A DNA stretch of 64,000 bases. It comes from JBMORL01 sp049322335. Lineage in GTDB: Bacteria > Bacteroidota > Bacteroidia > Flavobacteriales_D > UBA2798. This document shows, piece by piece, positions 1 to 8,036 of this stretch. Position numbers and translations under genes: made by a program. The notes under the pieces are model-generated. The model saw only the letters and a list, made by a program, of their open reading frames with translations. It did not search any database and was not told the DNA's origin. The number at the start of each line of letters is the position of its first letter. Positions within the stretch are counted from its first letter, which is position 1. The stretch spans positions 1 through 64,000 of the forward strand of contig JBMORL010000037.1 in assembly GCA_049322335.1 (NCBI GenBank), given 5' to 3'.

Positions 1-74
1 TGTTTTACCTGCGTGGAAGAAAAGGAAAATCAGCACGTATCCGCGAGAAAAAAGAAGTGGTTACAGAAGCATAA
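1..74 (+). CDS. rplS: 50S ribosomal protein L19, C-terminal end (partial)
   Basis: Only the last 23 codons lie in the window, read in frame from base 3 to the TAA at 72-74. The peptide starts FYLRGRKGKSARIREKK, the typical basic tail of bacterial L19 (YLRxxxGKxARIxE). L19 sits at the 30S-50S interface of the ribosome. A good intrinsic terminator follows 18 bases later, so this is the end of its transcription unit. The identification rests on a short tail, but the motif is distinctive. Confidence 0.8.
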   Translation, partial: FYLRGRKGKSARIREKKEVVTEA

Positions 75-92
75 TCTTCTAAAAAATATACC

Positions 93-125
93 AAAAACCG
101 TCTCCGAAAGAGGCGGTTTTTTTTT
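93..125 (+). terminator. Intrinsic terminator after rplS
   Basis: A 7-bp stem CCGTCTC/GAGGCGG (one G-T wobble) with a CGAAA loop is flanked by an A-run and a run of nine T. The A-run also supplies a weaker T-run on the other strand, so it may serve the convergent HTH gene too. Confidence 0.85.
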
Positions 126-166
126 GAATAAGTTTGATTCGTTTCTTTATATTAAACTAAGAAAGA

Positions 167-418
167 TTATTTTTTGCTTTTATGAACTGTTACATCAAAA
201 TCGAAAATTTCCTTCAAAGGAATATTGAGTGATTTTGATATTGCATATATCATACTTGTTGTAACATTATTTTCTCCACGTTCAATCCGACCGATTTGTT
301 TTCCCGAGTTCCCGATAAGAAATCCCAATTCTTCCTGGGTCATTTTCTTATGTTTACGAAGCTGCCTGATTCTTTTACCCAGAGCAATCAGAAATTCATT
401 ATTGCTGATATTTTGCAC
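167..418 (-). CDS. Small Xre-family HTH transcriptional regulator
   Basis: An 83-residue protein that is almost only one Cro/C1-type helix-turn-helix domain. Residues of the GKRIRQLRKHKKMTQEELG type form the first helices, IGRIERGENN the recognition region, and ISKSLNIPLKEIF the last helices. The reading frame is open far upstream, but that extension is hydrophobic nonsense. A GTG at 418 is preferred because GAGGAA lies 8 bases before it; a TTG at 424 is the alternative. There is no partner toxin or second domain. A perfect 16-bp palindrome lies about 35 bases upstream of the start and could be its own operator. The target genes are unknown. Confidence 0.75.
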   Translation of the reverse strand: MQNISNNEFLIALGKRIRQLRKHKKMTQEELGFLIGNSGKQIGRIERGENNVTTSMIYAISKSLNIPLKEIFDFDVTVHKSKK

Positions 419-451
419 ATTCAATATTCCTCGAATCGTAAAAAAATTAAA

Positions 452-467
452 AGCCCATATATGGGCT
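452..467. promoter_or_regulatory. Perfect 16-bp palindrome, candidate operator
   Basis: AGCCCATATATGGGCT is its own reverse complement and lies 34 bases upstream of the HTH gene start, in an A/T-rich stretch. Xre-type dimers usually bind such symmetric sites and often regulate themselves. The binding itself is inference. Confidence 0.45.
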
Positions 468-753
468 ATTTTTAAAAAATGTATTATATTGCAGCACGTG
501 CTTCTTAATAATTCTCTGGATACCGAAAACATAATGAGGTGAGTAAAAAGGGAAGGTTTGGCATATAAGAAAATGAGCGGTTCTGTTCGTTTCACACATT
601 CCCTTTATTTACTGGGGATAAGGCCCCATTTTCTGATAAGATGTATGCAGAGGATAAAAGTATTGCGGTAGACATGTATAAAAATGCAAAATAATGGCCG
701 GATTTCCCGCGGTGAAAAAACAGGGATAAACTAACTTTATAAAAACACGGATT
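468..753. other. Intergenic region without a convincing gene
   Basis: Between the HTH gene and the large T9SS gene there are about 335 bases without a good gene. A short open stretch on the plus strand ends at TAA 692-694 and would encode a tail such as FTGDKAPFSDKMYAEDKS, but it has no sensible start and I do not recognise it; it may be a gene relic. TAACTTTA, near the Bacteroidota -7 element, lies about 20 bases upstream of the ATG at 754. Confidence 0.4.
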
Positions 754-3700
754 ATGAGAAACAAAATTCAGGTTTTACAAAACGGCATTCTGTGCGGAGT
801 CCTGTTTTGTCTTTCGGCATTTTTCCATTTCCTGGCAGCGCAAAGTCATACTGTTTGTGCTGATGCCGATCCCGCAACGGTGAAAGCCACCTGCCAGTTT
901 AACAACTATTTTTTTGATGCTGCATCGCAAGAATACTGGATAAAATTTACAGCTACTGATACTATAATCACTGTTAAGGCGGATACAAACATCTACGATC
1001 CAGCCCATTTACATGATATAAAACTGTATTCGGGAAATTGCACTTCTTTAACGTTGATAGATTCGATTGATGCTGAAGACACCCTGCAGTTTTCTGTAAA
1101 TAACCTTATATACGGCCAGGACTATTATATTTTGATAAAAAGAGGAGATCCTTTGATTTGTACAAAGCCGGGTTGTTCTTATGGTGTGAAAAATTTCAGG
1201 TTATGCATAAGAGGCGGAGGCCAACCGGTTTCTTTTTGTGTGACGCACCCAAATGGGACTACCGAGTGTTGTAACTCCGATTCCGGGCAAAATAATTTTC
1301 TTCTTGAATCATTCACTAATGGTGCATGCATTTCACAAATCTGTACAAATACACCAATATGCGCTGCCATAAACGCAAACGGAATGACAAATTTTGATCC
1401 CAATTATCAAACCAACGTCACCGTTTCAGCACCGGGTTCAGTTTTTGCTCCGCCAGCCGGATATCCCCTTGATGATTATTATGTTTCCAATAACTGTTTT
1501 CCTTTATTATATCCCGTACAAGGAGTCTATCCGGTTACTTTTAGTTTTTTCGACCAGATTTCAGGCACAACAGTTTCTTACACTACGTGGATACATGTAG
1601 TGGATGCCGATCCTGATTTTACAGCTGTCCTTAATGGCAATCGCTTTTGTGACTGGGATGAATTATGCAGTAATTTTGGAGTAACGTTTAATGATACAAC
1701 CACTCACATTTATATCAGTATTGATAATCTTCCAACTTTTCCGGATGCTTTACCAACACAATCAAGCCTGCTAAATTATTGTACACCCTCAAGTGATCCG
1801 GGTCTTTGCCCGGGCGACCATGAACTGATTGTTATCGGATGCTCTCCCTCCCGGTTTAATTTTTTTGTACCGGAGGAAAATTGCGCATGTGATACTTTGC
1901 GATTCCCATTCAGGCTTGGGCCATTTCCGGAATTTGAAACACAGATAGATTGTGATACGCTACACATCAATAATCTTTCCCAATGCCAGGGACAAATCAC
2001 CAATGATTTTTCGTGGGTATGGAATATGGGTGACGGAAATACATTTACAGGATTTACTCCACCCGGAGATTATGTATATGAATTTGCAGGAGAATACATA
2101 GTTTCTCTTACCATGATCTTTTTCTATCCCGGATGCGATAGCTCTATTACTACTTACGATACGATCAATGTTGGCAAACCTATCGAACTGGAAATTGAAG
2201 GACCATTGAATACATGTTGTGATACCGTTACCTATTTTTGCGCAAATTGTGTTGGTGATGTTACATGGGAATTTTTCACCGATTCTATCATTTCCTATTT
2301 CACTTCCGGTAATCCGGTTACCTTCGTTTGGCCTGCCGGGAGCAACGGAATTGCTTTTGAGGTTACATTTACTGACTCCGTTGGTTGCGTAAGTGATACG
2401 ACTATTGCGCTCGAAGCATGTTGTACTCCGATTGACCCGTTACCAATGGGAGCTTTAGAAACGGGCTATTGTAACGACACAATTTATTCCAGCCAGTTTT
2501 TTGCGCCATACCTTACGGGGCCCAATGAGGTTGCGGGATATTATATTGTTCTGCAAAGTGATTTAATCGTTGACGCAAACATTGATTTCAGGCTTTGCCA
2601 GATACGTGTGGCTCCCGGAAGGAAAATTATTGTAGAAGATGGTATTACATTGCGGATACGGGAAACAAAAGTAAAAGCTCTTTGTACGGAAATGTGGGAT
2701 GGAATTTATGCAGATAATTCGCTTTCGCACATTTTTGTCAGCGGTGGCCTTTCACCAAATCCGAATGACGATTCTGAAATCTGGGATGCAATCAATGGAA
2801 TTGTTTCCACCAATGGAGCAAAATTCACTATACAGGATTCCAAACTAAATAATAACTATATCTCCGTTCAGGCATTAAACTTTAATGGTATTCATCCGGG
2901 ACAGATGAACACAACTTCTATTCAAACCACCAACGCAAATCTTTATTCTCCACATGCAGGAGAACGAATGAAATATGGTGTGAAAATAGCTAACGTAAAG
3001 GGAATAACCATCGGGATAAGTTATAATAACGTAAACGAATTCAGTAATATGGATTACGGAGTTTACGCCACAGAATCCAGCGTAACCTTATTCGGAAATC
3101 GTTTCCAGGGAATCCGCAGACCGAATAATATTGCACCTTGTCCCACCTGCATTGACCCAATCGGCACAGCCGTTTTTCTACGTTCAAAATTTGCTCCTGT
3201 AACATTGACTTTGGGAGACAATACTAATGCCAATAGAAATGAATTTAACCAATGTTATATTGGTGCAAAAGTATATGATAATGTAAATATGAGGGCACAG
3301 AGAAATACGCTGAAAAATATTGAAGAAGCCGGATTGTTTATGCATTTTAATGCAGGAAAAACACATGTAATCAGAAATAACACAATCCAATTTACAAAGA
3401 TCGGAATTCACGGCCTGGATGTCGGAAATTGTAATTTTACCATTAATCTTAACAGCATCAATAATTCAAATACCAGTTGCCCGGGGAACTGTATTGACAA
3501 CACCGCCATTTTGATAGAAAATACTTTTCAATCAAACATTACTGCAAACATTTTCAATAACATTATTGACCGCAAACGTGTAGGAATATGGGTGCGGAAC
3601 GTGGTAAGCCCGCAACCGTGGCCGAATAATTCGGTGAAAGTATTCGGAAATACGGTAAATTTTGGTGCTCTTAACAATAATGTGGTTCCGTTTTACTATG

Positions 3701-4956
3701 GTGTTAGAGTAGACAACAGCCGCAACATTTTAGTGCAGGACGAACACGTTTATAAATTAGGTGCAAACCCATCGGTAAATGTTTTTCAAAGCATCCGGGG
3801 AATACGTTTGATAAACAGCCAGGGATGTACCGTTACGAAAAATCTCATTGAAAAATGCGGAGCGGGAATCAGCGCTTTCGGAAATTGTGTCAACGCAAAT
3901 CTTGAATGCAACAATCTCGATAAAAACTTCTATGGTTTTACATTTGAAGGCCCGGCAGGAACAGCATCTGTGGGAACGCAGGTGGTAGGAAACCTTCCAA
4001 CCGGAAACACCTGGAATACCTTAAGTGGAGGATTTGATTTACACGGTGGGATATTTCCACAAATTTCATGGTATTATCCGGTAAATGGGTATTCTCCGGT
4101 ACATGATTTAGCATCAGGAAGTTTGACAAATAGCAATAATCCTTTAGCCTCTCCGCTTTCAGATCGTTGTTCAAGTTTTTTTTCTCCAGCCCCTCCAGAT
4201 GACAGAGAGGCGAGATTAGGAAAAATAGTTCGTGACGAAAATGTATATAACAATAATGAAAATGAATTTAAACTATTTGATAAAAAATATGCTCACAAGG
4301 AATTAAGCGATAACACGAACCTGCTATTATTAGGTGTGCCTGATGATATTGATTATCAGAATTTCTTTTCAGCCGAACAAAACTCCAATATTGGAATGTT
4401 TAATATGGTAGAAAATTATTTATTCAATCGCCAATTCGCACAAGCTTTTCAATTATTATCAGGAATATCTCCACAAAATACATGGGAATATAACCTTAAG
4501 CGGGCTTACGAAATTGCCCCTTATTTTTTAGCTGATTCATTAACTCCATCCAATGCTATGACACTGGAACTGGAAGACATTGCATTTCAAAACAGTTTAA
4601 CCGGGGGCCCAGGGGTAACAGCCGCACGGGTAATGCTTCAATTGGATATTGAAGACGAAGTAAACGAGCCGAGAAACAGCATTTCTGAAACCGGGGATTC
4701 AAAAAAGGTTTTGAATCATGTAAATATCTATCCGAATCCTGCCAACAATAAGTTTACAGCGGCTTTTGAAGAAAACATTGAAAATGCGGTTTTAAATCTG
4801 GTAGATGTAACAGGAAAAACAGTGAAAACCATGAACATTTTAGAGCAAAAATCAGTTGAAGTGGATATTAGCACCCTGTCCTCAGGGGTTTATTTTATTG
4901 AATTACAGATAGATGATACTGTAATTTTTAGGGAAAAATTGATAAAATCAAAGTAA
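754..4956 (+). CDS. Large secreted beta-helix protein with T9SS sorting domain
   Basis: A 1400-residue exported protein of unknown function. Residues 1-30 form a signal peptide ending near FLAAQS. Residues about 30-160 resemble a bacterial pre-peptidase/adhesin beta-sandwich, followed by a cysteine-rich part and a PKD-like domain around residues 400-470 (GDYVYEFAGEYIVSLTM). Residues about 590-1120 show Asn/Ile-rich repeats typical of a right-handed parallel beta-helix (pectate-lyase-like fold). After a more helical stretch, the last ~80 residues are a type A T9SS CTD: YPNPANNKF, a VTGKTVKT motif, then SSGVYFIELQ and a basic end REKLIKSK. It is probably anchored at the cell surface after PorU processing. 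Its 3' end is copied between the next two genes. Confidence 0.85.
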   Translation: MRNKIQVLQNGILCGVLFCLSAFFHFLAAQSHTVCADADPATVKATCQFNNYFFDAASQEYWIKFTATDTIITVKADTNIYDPAHLHDIKLYSGNCTSLTLIDSIDAEDTLQFSVNNLIYGQDYYILIKRGDPLICTKPGCSYGVKNFRLCIRGGGQPVSFCVTHPNGTTECCNSDSGQNNFLLESFTNGACISQICTNTPICAAINANGMTNFDPNYQTNVTVSAPGSVFAPPAGYPLDDYYVSNNCFPLLYPVQGVYPVTFSFFDQISGTTVSYTTWIHVVDADPDFTAVLNGNRFCDWDELCSNFGVTFNDTTTHIYISIDNLPTFPDALPTQSSLLNYCTPSSDPGLCPGDHELIVIGCSPSRFNFFVPEENCACDTLRFPFRLGPFPEFETQIDCDTLHINNLSQCQGQITNDFSWVWNMGDGNTFTGFTPPGDYVYEFAGEYIVSLTMIFFYPGCDSSITTYDTINVGKPIELEIEGPLNTCCDTVTYFCANCVGDVTWEFFTDSIISYFTSGNPVTFVWPAGSNGIAFEVTFTDSVGCVSDTTIALEACCTPIDPLPMGALETGYCNDTIYSSQFFAPYLTGPNEVAGYYIVLQSDLIVDANIDFRLCQIRVAPGRKIIVEDGITLRIRETKVKALCTEMWDGIYADNSLSHIFVSGGLSPNPNDDSEIWDAINGIVSTNGAKFTIQDSKLNNNYISVQALNFNGIHPGQMNTTSIQTTNANLYSPHAGERMKYGVKIANVKGITIGISYNNVNEFSNMDYGVYATESSVTLFGNRFQGIRRPNNIAPCPTCIDPIGTAVFLRSKFAPVTLTLGDNTNANRNEFNQCYIGAKVYDNVNMRAQRNTLKNIEEAGLFMHFNAGKTHVIRNNTIQFTKIGIHGLDVGNCNFTINLNSINNSNTSCPGNCIDNTAILIENTFQSNITANIFNNIIDRKRVGIWVRNVVSPQPWPNNSVKVFGNTVNFGALNNNVVPFYYGVRVDNSRNILVQDEHVYKLGANPSVNVFQSIRGIRLINSQGCTVTKNLIEKCGAGISAFGNCVNANLECNNLDKNFYGFTFEGPAGTASVGTQVVGNLPTGNTWNTLSGGFDLHGGIFPQISWYYPVNGYSPVHDLASGSLTNSNNPLASPLSDRCSSFFSPAPPDDREARLGKIVRDENVYNNNENEFKLFDKKYAHKELSDNTNLLLLGVPDDIDYQNFFSAEQNSNIGMFNMVENYLFNRQFAQAFQLLSGISPQNTWEYNLKRAYEIAPYFLADSLTPSNAMTLELEDIAFQNSLTGGPGVTAARVMLQLDIEDEVNEPRNSISETGDSKKVLNHVNIYPNPANNKFTAAFEENIENAVLNLVDVTGKTVKTMNILEQKSVEVDISTLSSGVYFIELQIDDTVIFREKLIKSK

Positions 4957-4963
4957 ATTTGCA

Positions 4964-4986
4964 GGGAGGCCTCGGCCTCCCTTTTT
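4964..4986 (+). terminator. Intrinsic terminator, three bases before the next ATG
   Basis: A perfect 8-bp stem GGGAGGCC/GGCCTCCC with a TC loop is followed by TTTTT. The ATG of the next gene comes only three bases after the T-run, so the hairpin occupies its whole leader. Either the next gene depends on read-through, or the hairpin also controls its translation. Confidence 0.8.
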
Positions 4987-4989
4987 ATT

Positions 4990-5937
4990 ATGCGAGTATT
5001 TTTATGTTATATAGTGATTTTTTTATCTCTTGAACTTAGAGGACAGGCAAATTTTGTATTGAATCCGAGTTTTGAAGATACTTTAAATTGTCCGGATGGC
5101 ATTGGACAAATAAATAAATGTCTGTTTTGGAATTCCCCTTCAAATAATACTCCTGATTATTATAATTCGTGTTACGTTTATAGCCCACCTTGGTTTAGTA
5201 ATGCTGGGGTTCCATATAATTTTGTAGGGTACCAAAATGCAAAATCTGGTAATGCTTATGCGGGAATAGCTCAGTTTAATCAATTTACTAATTTAGATTA
5301 TATACAGGGATTTTTAACAAATACTCTTATCGCTGGGAGAGAATACTATGCAGAATTTTATGTCTCTTTTGCGGATAGCCAGAATATTGCCATTGATAGA
5401 ATAGGGTTAGGTTTTTCTTCTTCATTATATTATGAGAATACCATTGGGAAAATAAATATTGTACCCATAGTTGAAAATGATTTTGGAAATATTATTTACG
5501 ATTCGTTGGGCTGGACAAAAATTTCGGGGTATTTTACAGCAACGGGAAATGAAAATTATGTAATAATTGGATTGTTTAGAGATACGAGTGAATTCACATG
5601 GGATACTACAAGGTACAATCCAATGGGAGGATACGGCTCTTATTATTACATAGACGATGTTTACGTTGGCGATCCCCCCGATACTAACATTTACGAGGTT
5701 AGTGTATTTCCTAATCCTAACAATGGAAATTTTACTCTTAATTACAACCTCGATGAAGACACAGATGGAATATTTTATTTGTATGATGCTATTGGGAGAA
5801 AAGTTTATATGAAAAAATTGAATCAGAATAATGGAAGCTTTCCGGTAGAAGTTATTTTGAGTAGCGGAGTTTACATTTGGGAAGTGAGAGGAAATAAAAG
5901 AATTAAGACGGGAAAAATGGTAGTCTCTAATAATTGA
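4990..5937 (+). CDS. T9SS-secreted protein, tandem paralogue A
   Basis: A 315-residue exported protein with a signal peptide (about residues 1-18, ending near LRGQA). The N-terminal body starts FVLNPSFEDTLNCP and contains TPDYYNSCY and a YAGIAQF stretch, a jelly-roll-like module also seen at the N-terminus of some Bacteroidota OmpA-type proteins. The C-terminus is a CTD: VFPNPNNGNFTLNYN, DAIGRKVY, SSGVYIWEVRGNKRIKTGK. The next gene is a paralogue of the same length, nearly identical in the last ~95 residues and more diverged before. No enzymatic motif is visible; carbohydrate or surface binding is only a guess. Confidence 0.8.
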   Translation: MRVFLCYIVIFLSLELRGQANFVLNPSFEDTLNCPDGIGQINKCLFWNSPSNNTPDYYNSCYVYSPPWFSNAGVPYNFVGYQNAKSGNAYAGIAQFNQFTNLDYIQGFLTNTLIAGREYYAEFYVSFADSQNIAIDRIGLGFSSSLYYENTIGKINIVPIVENDFGNIIYDSLGWTKISGYFTATGNENYVIIGLFRDTSEFTWDTTRYNPMGGYGSYYYIDDVYVGDPPDTNIYEVSVFPNPNNGNFTLNYNLDEDTDGIFYLYDAIGRKVYMKKLNQNNGSFPVEVILSSGVYIWEVRGNKRIKTGKMVVSNN

Positions 5938-5945
5938 ATGAATCT

Positions 5946-5987
5946 GATACGTTTATGGAAAGAGAAAAATTAATAAAATCGAAGTAA
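5946..5987 (+). pseudogene. Vestige of a T9SS CTD gene 3' end
   Basis: Read in frame, these bases give DTFMEREKLIKSK and TAA, matching the last codons of the 1400-residue gene (DTVIFREKLIKSK-TAA). The match continues past the stop through AATTTGCAGGGAGG into the hairpin. The block is therefore a second copy of the end of that gene plus its terminator, with no gene body attached. Confidence 0.75.
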
Positions 5988-5998
5988 ATTTGCAGGGA

Positions 5999-6020
5999 GG
6001 ACGCTTCGCGTCCCTTTTTT
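5999..6020 (+). terminator. Duplicated terminator directly before the next ATG
   Basis: A stem GGACGC/GCGTCC with a TTC loop is followed by C and six T, and the ATG at 6021 follows at once. The upstream flank is the same as at 4964-4986, but the stem sequence differs while pairing is kept, which suggests selection on the structure. Confidence 0.75.
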
Positions 6021-6968
6021 ATGAAACAGGTATCTTTAATATTACTCATAGGTTTGATAATTAAAACCGGGGAATCTCAAACTAACCTCGTTAAAAATTC
6101 AAGTTTTGAATTAAATAATTCGTGTCCTGAATATTTAAGCGAGTTTTACAGAGTAATTGATTGGATAGATCCAATATGGAGTACACCCGATTATTTTAAT
6201 GAATGCTGTACCATTACATCAGTTGGTAATGTTGATGTGCCTCAAAATTCGATTGGGTTTCAATATGCAAGAACCGGTAAAGCTTATGCAGGTATAGGAG
6301 TTGAAGAAGGGGCAACAAACAATCGAGAATATATTGAAGGTGAGCTTCAAGATACGTTAATGGGAGGAAAGACATATTATGTTGAGTTTTTTTTGTCAAG
6401 AGCGGATAGCGCATTTCTATCCACTAATTGGATAGGAATTTACTTTTCAAACGTTCTTATTGATACTAATGCTTCTTTTATTAATTTAAACTATTCACCT
6501 CAAATCGTATCTGGAAGTGAAACCATTAAGGATGACACTAATTGGGTTAAAATTTCTGGAAATTTTATAGCTCAAGGCGGAGAAAAGTATTTAGTTATTG
6601 GCACTTTTAAAGATAATACCGATTTAACCTTTGATACTATAGCTATAAACCCCTTAGGTGGTTATATGGCGTATTATTATATAGACGATGTTTACGTTGG
6701 CGATCCACCCGACACTAACGTTTACGAGGTTAGTGTATTTCCAAATCCGAATGATGGTCATTTTACTTTGAATTACAACCTCGATGAAGAAACGGAGGGA
6801 ATGTTTTATTTGTATGATGCTATTGGCAGGAGAGTTTACAAGGAAACACTGAATCAGAATAACGGAAGTTTATCGGTAGAAGTTATTTTGAGTACCGGTG
6901 TTTACATTTGGGAAGTGAGGGGAAATAAAAGAATTAAGACGGGAAAAATTGTGGTCGCGAAAACTTAA
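6021..6968 (+). CDS. T9SS-secreted protein, tandem paralogue B
   Basis: A 315-residue paralogue of the preceding gene: signal peptide (ends near TGESQ), LVKNSSFELNNSCP at the mature N-terminus, TPDYFNECC, then the same YYYIDDVYVGDPPDTN block and CTD (VFPNPNDGHFTLNYN, DAIGRRVY, STGVYIWEVRGNKR). The C-terminal third is almost identical to paralogue A while the N-terminal two thirds have diverged, as expected if the surface domain diversifies and the sorting signal is kept similar or converted. The start codon touches the T-run of the hairpin upstream, so no Shine-Dalgarno site is possible. Confidence 0.8.
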   Translation: MKQVSLILLIGLIIKTGESQTNLVKNSSFELNNSCPEYLSEFYRVIDWIDPIWSTPDYFNECCTITSVGNVDVPQNSIGFQYARTGKAYAGIGVEEGATNNREYIEGELQDTLMGGKTYYVEFFLSRADSAFLSTNWIGIYFSNVLIDTNASFINLNYSPQIVSGSETIKDDTNWVKISGNFIAQGGEKYLVIGTFKDNTDLTFDTIAINPLGGYMAYYYIDDVYVGDPPDTNVYEVSVFPNPNDGHFTLNYNLDEETEGMFYLYDAIGRRVYKETLNQNNGSLSVEVILSTGVYIWEVRGNKRIKTGKIVVAKT

Positions 6969-7037
6969 ATATCGATATAACCAAAAAAAAATAGTAATAA
7001 AATCCCATCACACCTTTTACCTGCTTCCTTCTGCCTT

Positions 7038-7487
7038 TTACTTAATCGTCAACTTCCCAATTCTCTCAATCGGGCCGGGGCAAAAAGAATGGTGACAATC
7101 GATGCAGCTTTGAACGGAAGCATTAAATACCTGCACCCGCGAACTGTCTTCTGCTGATTTTATCCTGTTGGTATTGGCTAAAAATGCCGAAGCAAACGAT
7201 TCGAATTGTTCGTTATGGTCTGCCGGATCGGTAGGTATGGCCGAGTGAATATTTACAAAATTCAATGAAATGGAATCGGGCAAGGGCTGGTTATCGATGA
7301 TGCACTGGCGCGCCACTTTCATCTGCGCTTCCATGTCGCGCATCAGCAACGTAAGTTCGCTATCCGTTATATCCGGCTTTTCGCAATCGGCTGAATCCTT
7401 TTTTCCGGCAACAGATTTTTGTTCTTCTCTGCCACAGGAGATCAACCCAAAAAGTAAAAAGGAAAGATAAAAAAGTTTACTCTGCAT
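7038..7487 (-). CDS. Lipoprotein with a CxxCH heme site (c-type cytochrome-like)
   Basis: A 149-residue predicted lipoprotein: the signal ends in a lipobox LFGLISC. Near the C-terminus the sequence CIDCHHSFCPGPIERIGKL contains a CxxCH heme c attachment site followed by FCPGPIxRI, a combination found in small Bacteroidota cytochrome c domains. The mid part is helical, as in four-helix cytochromes. It overlaps the end of the DUF4920 gene by 11 bases, so the two are translated together. It lies downstream of NDH-2 on the same strand, compatible with an electron-transfer or heme-sensing role at the envelope; the partner is unknown. Confidence 0.65.
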   Translation of the reverse strand: MQSKLFYLSFLLFGLISCGREEQKSVAGKKDSADCEKPDITDSELTLLMRDMEAQMKVARQCIIDNQPLPDSISLNFVNIHSAIPTDPADHNEQFESFASAFLANTNRIKSAEDSSRVQVFNASVQSCIDCHHSFCPGPIERIGKLTIK

Positions 7488-7992
7488 CTTTGATGATCAC
7501 ACCGTGAGCCATGAACGACCATTCATCTTTGGGTGCTGTTACTGCATCAATTTCTTCCTGTGCAGCACCGGCATCTTTCAGGTAATGTTTTTGTTCATCC
7601 ACCGACAGTATTTTTTTGTATGCCCAGCCTTCCATAGTAACTTCTCTTCCGGCTGCATCTTTGGGAACAAAAAATCCATAATCCTTAAACCGAACGCGCA
7701 TTTCTTCGCCATTACCCATATCCACCATCATCCAGCAACCTTTTTTCTGGCAACATTCGTTGATGGTGGAAGTAATTTTCACTTCCATGGAATCTTTTCC
7801 ATTCATTCCCGAAATAAAATCGGTCATTGTCATGGCCCCCTCTTCAGAAATAGTATCGCCATACACTTCGGCAGAGGCGGTTTTCACCGTATCTTCTTTC
7901 GGTTTTTCATCTTTTTTATCTTCTTTCTTATCTCCGCCACCACAGGCCGCAAGAACTGCTGTTATCATTACAGGAAAAATGATTTTTTTCAT
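7477..7992 (-). CDS. DUF4920-family lipoprotein
   Basis: A 171-residue lipoprotein with lipobox VLAACGGG and a charged K/E/D linker to about residue 40. The globular part has the family features: VYGDTISEEGAMT, then CCQKKGCWMMVDM, where cysteines bracket the KxGCWM motif, and MRVRFKDYGFFVPKDAAGREVTMEGWA. DUF4920 proteins are common in Bacteroidota and have no established function; the cysteine pattern suggests metal binding. It overlaps the downstream cytochrome-like gene and follows NDH-2 by 44 bases on the same strand. Confidence 0.8.
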   Translation of the reverse strand: MKKIIFPVMITAVLAACGGGDKKEDKKDEKPKEDTVKTASAEVYGDTISEEGAMTMTDFISGMNGKDSMEVKITSTINECCQKKGCWMMVDMGNGEEMRVRFKDYGFFVPKDAAGREVTMEGWAYKKILSVDEQKHYLKDAGAAQEEIDAVTAPKDEWSFMAHGVIIKDAE

Positions 7993-8036
7993 CGCTGTTT
8001 TTTTTTTGCAAATGTATTTAATAATTCAACGCAATG

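Noticed and set aside
541..753. Small gene ending at 694
   Set aside because: No proper start codon or ribosome site and no recognisable domain; noted only as a possible relic.
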